A DNA stretch of 64,000 nucleotides from the NCBI RefSeq assembly GCF_042477335.2, contig NC_091249.1, positions 50,762,001 through 50,826,000 on the forward strand, read 5' to 3'. The notes beneath the pieces are model-generated. The model saw only the letters and a program-made list of their open reading frames with translations, made no database searches and had not been told where the DNA came from. Origin of the DNA: Ovis canadensis (taxonomy: Eukaryota > Chordata > Mammalia > Artiodactyla > Bovidae). Position 1 is the first letter of the stretch, and the number at the start of each line of letters is the position of its first letter. This document shows positions 13,101-25,100 of this stretch, in pieces. The position numbers and the translations under genes are program-made.

Positions 13101-16100
13101 GGGTAACGTCTCTGATGGGAGCGGGGCAGGTGGTAAGGGGGACCCAGGTTCGCCTCTCTGCCTCACAGTGGGGCTAGAGGAGCCAGATAAAATATAGGGT
13201 ACCCAGTTACATTTCAATTTCAGATAAATAAATTATTCATTTTTTTTGGTTGTATAAGTAGGTTGCAAATATTCCACGGGACGTCCTAAAATACTTTTCA
13301 TTGTTTATCTGAAATTCAAATTGAAGTGGGCATCCTGTATTTTTTTTCGCTCCATCTGGCCGCAGGGCGGACATCTTTGCAGTGGATCCAGACTCGGGGC
13401 AGGTGACAGTGAGAGACCGCGAGCTGCTGGACCGGGAGAAACAGGCCGTGTACTACCTCACGCTGCAGGCCACGGACGGCGGGAACCTGTCGTCCTCGAC
13501 CACGCTACAGATCCACGTGCTAGACGTCAATGACAACAGTCCTGTGGTCAGTGGCTCCTACAACATCTTCGTCCAGGAGGAGGAGGGAAATGTCTCCGTG
13601 GCCATCCAGGTGCGAGCTGGCCTGAAACTAGTGGGGGGTGGAGGGAACAGGCCCAGGGCACCAAGCCTGGCTCTGTTGCCATGCTGGCCCTGTGCTGGAA
13701 TCTGGGCTCTGCTGTGTGGCCCTGAGAAAGTCACTCCAGTCTCTCTGGGCCTCCATTTCTTCTTTGGAAAATAAGGTCAATCATAGAACTTATTCCCAGG
13801 GTCATAAAGGATATAAAGTGCCGGCTAGCACAGAGAGAGCCCTCAAAAACCACACTGCTCTTTAAAATGCAGGTCCCGGCCTCACTCCAAAAAGGATTTG
13901 GGAGGCTTAGATTTAAAAGTATCATAAAAGAAATGAAGAAAAAGAGAAAATAAACACAAATCCTGTCCAACTCTATGTGACCTCATAGACTGTAGCCTGT
14001 CAGGCTCCTCTATCCCTGGAATTCTCCAGGAAAGAATACTGGAATGGGTTGCCATTCCCTTCTCCATGGGATCTTCCTGACCCAGGGATTGAACCCAGGT
14101 CTCCTGCATCACAGGGAGATTCTTTACCATCTGAGCTACCAGGCGGTATAAGCACAAAGGTAGGGTTAAACCCAAAGCCATGCAATTGCTAGGAGAGGGC
14201 TGAAAACTCAGTTCTCAGCTTCATAGTGGCCAGAGCAAAAATGGAAATGAGACCAGTGGCCAGATTCTCAGAGACGAGGAGATAAGAACCAACTGTTGGC
14301 TCCAGAGGAAGGCTGGGGAGAAGCTCCTGCCCTGAATCATCTATAAGGAGGTCTTGTGAGAAGCAGGAAACAAAATCTTCAGAATGACAGTCACGTGGCC
14401 ACGGGGCCCTCCCGTCTTGGGCTTGTGGTTTCCTGATCTCTTGACAACCTTGTGAAGTAGCTGTTCTGATGGTCCCCATTTCACAGAAGGAGGAAACAGG
14501 CTTAAAGAGGTTAAGTGACTTTTTTGTGGTTGTACAGCCAGCCAGTGGCAGTGCTGAAACCTGGGTCTTTCTCCATGCACCTCAATGCTTCTCACGCTGG
14601 TCTGAGAACTCTTTGGGGCCAGAGCATCTCAGGTATGCTGCTGGAACCACAGTGCCTGGTTTCAGCCCTGAGAAGTGCTTGGTGAATCAGCCGGCCTGAG
14701 TTCAGAGTGCTGAGGGATGAACAACCAGAGTTTTTCATTTCATAAACGAGATCCCAACAGATCTGAAACAAAAAGAGCTGAAGGTGGCGGTGTGCAGGGA
14801 GGAGATGAAAGAATTGGGTCCGAGTCAGACTAGCCCAGCTCTGGATTCAAAGCCACATTTGCTCAGCACCTACATGCAACAGGCCCTTTGCTGAGCCCTG
14901 GGTCCTCCGAGATGAATTCACCGTAAGTCTTGCTTCCAGGGAGGGTGGCAGCCCATCCTGCAAGGGTGTCTCTTGTGCTGTGTGCAAGGTGGCACAGGGC
15001 TGGGGGAAGCCCAGCGGAGGGACCAGCCTGGCCTGGAGCCAAGCAGACACGGCGTAGAAGGCATCCGTGTGTGTGCGCAAAGCCCTGATGGCAGGGGAGA
15101 GCCTCCTGGGCTCTCTGTGCCCAGTCACCCTAAAGGCACACCAAGCGTGTGCTCAGGAGCCTGGCAGGACAGGAATACACACACACACAGATTGGGTGAA
15201 GAATTTCAGCTACTTAAAAAAAATAAGAAAGCACCGAAGTAGTCATGATGAATCAGAATCTTGCTGGACTTCACACTTACTTTTTTTGGCTGCACCACGT
15301 GGCCTGTGGGATCTCAGTCCCTCCCCTCCCTACCCCCCCCCCCGCCCCCCCCCCCCCCCCCCCCCCCGGCCAGGGACTGAATCTGGGCTCCAGGAGGCAA
15401 AGTCCAGAATCGTAACCACCAGGCCACCACAGAATTCCCTTACACTTATTTCTGTTGGTTTATTTTTACTTTTGACTGTCTGTAGTATATTGCCCCATAC
15501 CTCTCACCTCACTAGAATATCAGCTCCATACGGGAACTGTCTTGATCACAGCTCTAGTCCCAGTTCCTAGAACAGGGCTGGGCATGTGGTAGGTAAACAT
15601 GTGTGGGATGAAGGAATGACCTCAGTGTTTAAGACCTCAGAAGCTCTTGCAAGCTCTTGTTGGTCCTGTCCTCTTGGCTGGGAGACAGGGGCTGGGAATT
15701 GGGGAGCATCCCTCTGATTTTAAGAGGTGGAGGCCCATGGGTGGGCAAGCACCTCATGGCGGGCATCCCAACCCTGCGTACCTGCCCAGGCTCACGACAA
15801 TGACCAGCCAGACACCAAGAACAGCCTGCTGCACTTCAGCCTCCTGCCCAGCCTCTACAGCCACAACTTCTCAGCAGACCCTGACAAAGGCATCCTCAGA
15901 AACCTGGGGCCCTTGGACCGAGAGGCCATCGACCCCGCTCTGGGGGGCCGCATCGTGCTGAGCGTGAACGTGTCTGACTCTGGCGAACCTGCCCTCTGGA
16001 CCACTGTCAGCGTCACCATCACCGTGGAGGTAAGGCCCGGCTCAGCCAGGGACGGGGTTTGGGATGAACCCCGTATTGGGAGGCTCCTGAGAAGGTGGCC

Positions 16101-19100
16101 TGTTCTCCCTCCTGCCCACCCAAATCACATTTCTGCCCTTGCAATATGGCGTGCTGTGATTCATGGGGTCGCAAAGAGTCGGACACAACTGAGCGACTGA
16201 ACTGAACTGAACTGAACTGAATATGGTGGGTAAAAGAGTTCTGGAGCCAAGCTGATGGGTTAGAGTCCTGGCTCATTGGTTGTGTAACCTTAGGCAATCA
16301 GTGAGCCTCCCTGTGTCCTCAAGTTCCTCATCTGTAAAATGGGAATGAAAATAATATGAGTTAATAAATGGAAAGTGTTGCAAAGAATGCCCGGCCTGGA
16401 GAAAACACTCAGTGCACACCTGGCCTTGCGAGGCAGAGGGGGTTAGCTCCGTCATGTTGATCAAAAAACTAAGGCGCACAGAGGTTCAGTAGCTTGCCTG
16501 GGTCACAGAATGGGGCTTTGAATCCAGTCTGTCTGGCTCTAAGGCTGCTGTCCCCTCACAAGCACCTCATGTCCATGACGTAGTTGGCGCCCCCGTGGGT
16601 TTTGCAGCGCACAGCCCGTGCCCCTGCACACAGCAGCCCTGTCTCCCACTGGGTTGGGATGTGACACTTTCCTACAAGGATCAGAATGAGACATCAAGGA
16701 AAACAGGAACAGAAGCCAGGTGAGGACTCACCAGCTGTCTTTGGGGGTCGGGGAGAATAGGCCACAAAGAAGGAAAAAAAGCAAAACTGCCTTTCTTGAG
16801 CCATCAAGCTTCTGTCACACCCATGAGCCCTGTGAGTAGGGATGACGACCCCAATCTGCAGATGAAGACACTGAGGCCCAGGGAGGTCAGAGTCACACCA
16901 CGAGGAAGAGGTGGAGCCGGGTTGAACTTGGAGCTGTGCTTGTAGCTCCTCCTGTGAGGATGACCTTGAGAAGGCAGCTGGCCATGGACATGGGGCAGTG
17001 ATGCCATCTCTGGGAAATCTCCATCAGAAATTCCGTCTGGTTAAGAAGGAGAGGGCTCTGGTTTTCAAAGATGTTCCTACCGTTTAGTAAAAGCTGAAAG
17101 CAGACGTCCATGGGCTGCCCTGGGGAAGGACCCGGAGAGCCAAGAGCACTCAGCATACCAGCGTCAGGGGAGGAGGTGCAGGTGGAGTTGGCCTGACGCT
17201 GTCACATGGAGGCAGCACTCTGCATGGGAGAGGCCACTGGGAAGGGAAGGCGAGAACAGAACGCAGTGGGCATCCGAGGGCAGGACCAGGTCCAGCCCTG
17301 GCATATGCCCCCAGCGCCTCCCCACCTGAGCTCAGAGCAAGTGTGGTGGGGCCAACCAAGGGTAGGAGGGACAGGAAGAAGGAGGGGACCAGGAAAAACA
17401 TGGGCATTTGTGGGATCACGGTGGTATTGGGACCAACACAGTAAATCCGAGAGATGGGGAGTGAAGCTGGGCCAGGCAGGGACACAGGTGGGGATGCAGA
17501 ACCATCCTTCTGGAGAGCAGGGTCTGAGACAGCTGTGAGTGGTGGACAGGGAAACAAAGTGTGTACCTACTTCAGAGGGCCTGCCACGGACCTCGGAGCC
17601 CCGCGGGGGCGGGGTCTGGGCTAGCTCTGTTCTCCTGAAGTCTGTTTCATCATCTCTGAAGTGGGCAGCACTGTCTGAGGAGATGGACAGAGAGAATGGG
17701 CTGCAGGTCAGGGGAAATATTGGCTTCTCAGGCTGTGTCTGGGGATGCCCAACCTGGGGGCCTGAGTTCCCTGGGCTCAGAACTGCCTCTGTCTGCAGGA
17801 CATCAATGATAATCTGCCCATCTTCAACCAGTCCAGATATTCCTTCTGGGTGAGGGAGAGAGACCCAGGTAAGTCCTCCCTGGGGCTCCCTGGGTAAGTC
17901 AAGGGCAGGCCTGAGGCCCCCAAGGCGGGTGAGGATGGAGGATGCCCCCGGTGGCTGCCGGGCTGTGCGTCTCTCTGCACTCTGCCCCTCATCCACAGAA
18001 GTGCAGGTGGGCGTGGTGGAGGCCTGGGATGCAGACCAGACGGAAGCCAACAACCGCATCAGCTTCAGCCTGTCAGGGAGCGGCGCCAACAACTTCATGG
18101 TCCGAGGCTCGGTGCTGGGGTCTGGGCAGGCAGCAGGCCGCCTCTCGTTGCCCTCGGATGTGAGCCTGGACTACGAGACACAGGCCTCCTTCAGTCTGAT
18201 CGTGAGCGCGGAGAACGTGGACGCCCAGGGGCATGAGACTACAGCAGAAGTGCTTGTGGCTGTGGAGGACGTGAATGACGTGCCCCCCACCCTGGACTCA
18301 GCCTCGCTCCAGGGCATCCGGGTGGCTGAGAATGGCTCACAGCACGGCATCCTGGGCAACGTGGTGGCCCAGGACAGGGATACCATGTCCCAGGTGGAGG
18401 TACAGCTTGTGAATGTCATCTGCACCAAGGCTGGAGTTGACGTGGGCAGCCTGTGCCACGGCTGGTTCTCTGTGCTGGCCAACGGCTCGGTGTTCATCAA
18501 CCAGAGCGAGGCCATCGACTATGAGGCCTGTGACTTGGTCACGCTGGTCGTGCGGGCCTATGACGTCACAACAGACCCCCGCTTCCAGGCCTACAGTGAC
18601 AATGGTGAGGCAGCCTGGCCTGCAGGGCTCAGCAGGCTGCAACACAGGGGCTGTGGGGAAGAACTGGAATTTGTAAGGTCTGGGTTCAATCCTGGCTCCA
18701 GCCCCAACGAGCTGTGCCCCTGGGAAAGTCACGACACTGCCCTGAGCTTGAGTTGCCGCATCGGTCAAGTGGAGCTGGGTAGTAGGTTGCCTGTGAAGAG
18801 TACCTGAGAATATGTATGGAAGGCATTGAGTGCAGTGCTTGGCATGCTGTTGTTCAGTTGCCCAGTCGTGTCTGACTTTTTGCGACCCCATGGACTGCAG
18901 CATGCCAGGCCTCCCTCTCTCTAACCATCTCCCCAAATTTGCCCAAGTTCATGTCCATTGCGTTGGTGATGCCATCCAGCCATCTCATCCTCTGACTCCC
19001 TCTTCTCCTCCTGCCTTCAATCTTTCCCAGCATCAGGGTCTTTTCTAATGAGTTGGCTGTTCGCATCAGATGAACAAAATACTGGAGCTTCAGCTTCAGC

Positions 19101-22100
19101 ATTAGTCCTTCCAACGAGTATTCAGGGTTGATTTCCTTTAAGATCAATTGGTTTGATCTCCTTGTTGTCCAAGGGACTTTAGCACTTGATGCTGTGATGC
19201 TGAGAGGCAGTGTAAAGAGACGCTTCAGAGCCAGGTGTGTGCTCAGATCCCACCTCTGACACAGAAGGCGATGGCGACCCACTCCAGTACTCTTGCGTGG
19301 AGAATCCCATGGATGGAGGAGCCTGGTGGGCTGCAGTCCATGGGGTTGCGGAGTGTTGATTGCAACTGAGCGACTTCACTTTCACTTTTATGCATTGGAG
19401 AAGGAAATGGCAACCCACTCCAGTGTTCTTGCCTGGGGAATCCCAGGGACGGGGGAGCCTGGTGGGCTGCCGTCTATGGGGTCGCACAGAGTCGGACACG
19501 ACTGAAGCGACTTAGCAGCTGCAGCAGCAGCAGCAGCAGCAGCAATAACAGTCACATCAACAGCCAGCATATACTGAATCCTTACTACAGCCCAGCCTAT
19601 GCTAGGCACCTTGCAAGCATTTCACCATTTTACTGCCACACAATCCATGTGGTAATTGAGCCCTAGACAATTTTATAGATGAGGAAACTGAGGTACAGAG
19701 TGTGCAGTTCAATAATCTAGCTTACGCAGCTAAGCAGGGTCAGAATAATGTTGCTTCCGGGTGGCACATACCTGGGCTGGGCTCAGTCCTGGCCCAGTGG
19801 CCTCACTGTGTGACTTTGGACAAGTTGCTTATCCTCTCTGAGGTCTGGGGAGGATGCTCCCTCCTACACAGGCCAGAGGAGGCTGAGTTAGTAGGGGAGC
19901 GGCCTGAGCATGGGAGATGCATGGTAGGGAGGCTGCTGGGAACAAGCCTGAGGACCAGGCTTTGTGGGTCAAGCCTTACTTAGAGACCAAAGCCAGCCAA
20001 TCTTTTCCCTCTAGGAAGCCTCCCCATCACCATCGAGGATGTGAATGACAATGCACCTTACTTTCTCCCTGAGGATAAGACTTTTGGTAAGCTGCAAGAC
20101 CCTTCCTCCCCTGTACTCTGCCAGAACTACCTTTGGGCAGCTCCCACAGATGCTGCTCAGACCCCCAGGTGTGCCCCTGAAAAGGGAAGAAGACCTCCAG
20201 CCCTGTCTCTCTCTCAGGGATTCAACAGGAGGAGAGACCTGAGTTTTCACTCTATCTCTGTCCCAACTCACATCTGACCCTGGGCCCGGCCCTCCTTCTC
20301 TGGGCCTCAGTTTCCCCATCTGCACAATGGGAGGTGGCTGCTGCTGCTGCTGCTGCGTCGCTTCAGTCATGTCCGACTCTGTGCGACCCCATAGATGGCA
20401 GCCCACCAGGCTCCCCCATCCCTGTTCTTCTCCAGGCAAGAACACTGGAGTGGGTTGCCATTTCCTTCTCCAATGAAGGAGAGGAAGGACCTGCTAACTA
20501 GTGGCTCAGGGGTAGCTGTAGTGGGGGTCTGGCAGAGCTTAAGGGCAGGTTTGGAGGGATGAGCCCCGAGCTGGGCTTATTATGGTCAGCAGTTGGCCAA
20601 GGGGGCACTGGCCCTGCCGCCACTGACCTCTTCCCGTCTACGCTTGCAGTGATTATCCCAGAACTCGTATTGCCCAACCAGCAGGTGGCGTCTGTCCGGG
20701 TAAGTCCTTGGCTTCAGCCTTTGTCAGTCACATTAGCGCCAGGAGACAGGGCCCAGGCCTTTAGGTCTTTCAGCCATTCTCCAAATGTTTTAACACTAGA
20801 AAGAAAATGTATTAACTCTCTGGAATGGAAACGAAGCACCTGCTTAATTGATATCATTAAACTCCATTAATTGTTAAATGTGGTATTTATAAAAAATTCA
20901 TGACCTTAAAAACCACTTGCAGTGTTTTTCTTCAGAATTCTGGACTATTACAGAGAAATCACAATAACTGAAAATTAAACAAGTTCCTCATATTAAATAA
21001 TTTCCAGAGCAAGCTGCAAAAATGCTTTCAATTTTTATGGCAGTGGCTATGTTTATATTAGAGGGTGGTGGCTGTGCCCGCAGTGGGTAAGGGCTGAGGT
21101 CTCCCCCACAGCCCTGGGGCCTGGGCCTGGCCAGGCCTTTTGACTGAGCTGGGGAGCTGCTGTGCCTTTTTGGAACTCACTTTCCCTTCCAGACAAGAAG
21201 CTGTCAGCCCTTGGCGGTAACTCCTTAGGGTTCAGGCGTTTTATATGTGGGTGGCCCTCCTTGAGTTATGGAAAGGGCATGGGTGTGGAGATGGATGGCT
21301 CTGGCCCTCCCCACTTACAGCCGAATGTGCCCTGGGGAGGATAGGTCTCTGTCAGAACCCCAGTGTCCTCCCATAAAAGGGGAATAGTAATTCTCCCTTT
21401 CTGGGGCTTCCCGGGTGGCGCCAGTGGTAAAGAACCCGCCTGCCAATGCAGGAGACATAAAGATGTGGGTTTGATCCCTGGGTTGGGAAGATCCCCTGGA
21501 GGAGGGCATGGCAACCCATTCCAGTATTCTTGCCTGGAGAATCCCATGGACAGAGGAGCCTGGCAGGCTACCATGGGGTCGCAGAGAGTTGGACACGACT
21601 GAAGCCACTTAGCACGCATGCAATTCTTCCTCTCTAGGTTCTTTCTAGGCTCAAATGGTCAGTTTTCCAATCTTCAGCCCTGGCTGAAGACGTTCATTCC
21701 AACGTCAGGAGTGTGGCCCTGGCTTTGAGCAATTTTCTTTAAACCAACTCCCTTTTGAAACATCAACACCAGCTTTAGCCTCATCCTGAACAGTGACATC
21801 AGTGGCCTCACAGCTCTATGTGTTGGTTGTATTCTTCTCCAAAAGGCACTAGAGTGAATAAAAATGCCTCATTTCATGGTCTGCTGGGGGAATTCATACT
21901 CCTGTTAGCAAGCACTGAAAGGAGGGGTCTGGGGGAAGGTGCTTGGTACACAGTAGGTGCTCAGGACAAGTGAGTGTCCCTAGGCTTGTGCGTGTATGGA
22001 AGTGAGAGGAGGGACCTTCCCAGGGTGACCTTCTACCCGGGAGAGACTTGGGCAGTGACCTGTTGAGTTGAAGCAGGGACATGTTCAAACACTGTTTAAA

Positions 22101-25100
22101 GCATTTGGTCAGTGGCCTGGGGAAGGCCAATAGAGGTCATGGAGGGGCCAGGCTCCCAGGCTACCCTAGCTTCAGATTCCTGCTGGGGATGGAGGGGTGC
22201 CTGGCCTGGCCCAGCTGCCAGAGTTTGTTCACTCCGTCTTGCTCCCAGGCCAGAGATGACGACTCAGGGAACAACGCGGCCATCCTGTTCTCCATCCTTC
22301 AAGTGGATTTCATCGCTAAGGACGGGGCCGTGACCGCTTTCCAGGGCTTCTTCCGGGTCTCCACTTCCTCGGAGGCCAGTGTGTTCACTGGCAACATTGA
22401 GTAACTGCGGGCAGCCCCTGGACAGGGGTGGGGGAGCCAAGCGGGGCCTCAGGGCAGTGAGTTCCCCATCCTAGGAGGGGTCCAGGGAGGTTCTGAGAGG
22501 ACTCCAGCTTGGGTTTCAGAACTGAGTGGTGCCCTCCTACCTTCCGTAGCCTGTTGACCAGCCTTGATTCCACTCTCCAAGGCACCTACCAAGTGACGGT
22601 CAAGGCCCAAGACAATCCTTCTGAGGGTCTTGCCCAGGAAGCCAGCATCACCCTAAACGTGAGTGTTAGGTTCTGGCTCAGTTCCCAGCGCCCTCTGCCG
22701 GCCCCAGGGTCCCTTGCGTCTCATCTTCCCCACGTCCCCCTCCCATAGCTCTTCACCGTGGACCAGAGTTACCGTGTGAGGCTGCAGTTCTCACTGAGCA
22801 AGGAGGAGGTGGGCGCCAACTCGGAAGAGATTAAGGCGTAGGTCTCGGGAGCCAGGGGGGTGGGTAGCCTGTGGGGAAGAACAGGGCTTGGGAGCCTAGT
22901 CCCTGACAGAAATCTGAATGGAATATCTTTCAACCCTGTCTGTGACCCACGTTTGATCTGGTCCTTGTCTTTGACCCTATACCTGTACCTGCACTTCCAT
23001 TCTGCATGCCCCCAGAAGCCTGTGGTTGGCTGGGCAGAGATAGGCCTAAATAGGGCTGCCACATACAGTTGCAAAGGCAGTACACTGCACAAGGGCACTC
23101 TGCTTGCTAAACTATAAACCCAGTCCTAAAGGAAGGGGCTTCCTTGTCTAATTTGTGCAAGAGTGCTACTTGCTTAGCCAGTGGAGCTGTCCAGAGGAGG
23201 TGACCCTCACACAATCCCTAATTTCACTGCCAGAGCCCTGGCCACAGGCCTGGGCTAAGGCCCCTACCCCAGCCCTCCGTGACATCTGCCCCCTTTGCAG
23301 GGCTCTTGCTCAGGCAACCAGGACTACTGTCTACATTGTGGACATTCAGGACATAGCCTCCCCGGTTCGGTGAGTGCCCACTCGGTGGATGGGGCAAGGA
23401 AGAGAGGAACAGCAGCAGGGCTGTGGCTGGGTGGTCCTGGGCTGTGGGCTTCACCTCTGCCCCATTCCAGGGCCCGAGGACGTTCCTACCTTGATGCCTA
23501 TTTTGTCTTCTCAAATGGGTCGGCCTTGACCCTTGACCAGCTGAATATGTGAGTGGGGCTGCCCTTGGGGTGGGCAGGAGGGTAAGCAAGAAGCCTGGGG
23601 GATGCCAATGTCCCTCGGGCCTGAGTGGGGCTTTGTGGCCAGGATGATCCGGAATGACCAGGACTCCCTGACGCAGCTGCTGCAGCTGGGGCTGGTGGTA
23701 CTGGTGAGTGTTGGCAGGACAGAGGTAATGGGGGAGCAGGAAGGCGGGAGACTGACCCCACAGCCTCCTCCCATCACATTCCTTCTTCTCCAGGGCTCCC
23801 AGGAGAGCCAAGAGTCGGAGTCACCGGACACACTCCGCAACGTCACCATAGGACTGGGAGTGGCTTTGCTGCTGGTCATTGTGATCTTTAGCACGATCAT
23901 CATGTGTACCCAGAAGAGGTGCTGCTCCCATCACCCTCTGTGTCTCCAACCTCCCCTCTCTCACCACCCAAGATATCTAGGGGTAGAGAGACCTGGGGCT
24001 TAGGTGTCAGGTACATCTGTATTCAATCCCCAGTGACTCCTTATGACCCCTTGGGTAGGTCATCTCCCCTTCCCAAGCCTCAGTTTCCTCATTTGCAGAA
24101 TAGGCTTGATGCTACATTCCCCAAATCATTTCAGGGATCCATGTGCGTCTCATACCAGCAGACATCTGGCATATGTTGCTGTTGTTCAGTCACTCAGTCT
24201 TGTCTGACTGTCTGCAACCCCATGAACTGCGGCACCCCAGGCTTCCTTGTCCTTCACTATCTCCCAGAGTTTGTTCAAACTCATGTCCGTTGAGTCGGTG
24301 ATGCCATCCAACCATCTCATCCTCTGTTGCCTCCTCCTCCTGCCTTCAATTTTTCCCAGCATCAGGGTCTTTTCCAATGAGTCAGCTCTTTGCATCAGGT
24401 GGCCAAGGTATTGGAGCTCCAACATCAGTCCTTCCAATGAGTATTCAGGGTTGATTTTCTTTAGCATTGACTGATTTGATCTTCTTGCATTCTAAGACTC
24501 TCAAGAGTCTTCCCCAGAATCACAGTTCAAAAGCATCAATTCTTCAGTGCTCAGCCTTCTTTATGGTCCAACTCTCACATCCATACATGACTACAGGAAA
24601 AACCATAGCTTTGACTACACAGACTTTTGTCGGCAAAGTGATGTCTCTGCTTTTTAATATGCTGTCTAGATTGGTCATAGCTTTTCTTCCAAGGAGCAAG
24701 TGTCTTTTAATTTCGTGGCTGCAGTCACTGTCCACAGTGATTTGGGAACCCAAGAAAATAGTCTGTCACTGTTTCCACTTTTTCCCCATCTATTTGCCAT
24801 GAAGTGATGAGATTGGATGCCATGATCTTCATTCTTTGAACATTGAGTTTTAAGCCAGCTTTCTTTCACTCTCCTCTTTTTACCTTCATCAAGAGGCTCT
24901 TTAATTCCTCTTTGCTTTCTGCCATTAGAGTGGTATCATCTGCATATCTGAAGTTGTTTAAATTTCTCCCAGCAATCTTGATTCCAGCTTGTGAGTCATC
25001 CAGCCTGGCATTTCATGTGATGTACTCTGCATATAAGTTAAATAAGCAGGGTGACAATATACAGCCTTTATGTACTCCTTTCCCAATTTTGAACCAGTCC

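Noticed and set aside
18561-18568. Perfect CRE word TGACGTCA
   Set aside because: It lies in CDHR2 coding exon 18 and its bases encode conserved residues (YDVTT); likely chance.
18605-18807. Open frame continuing past CDHR2 exon 18
   Set aside because: A good donor (GTGAGG) ends the exon at 18604 and the downstream reading is MIR-like and non-homologous.
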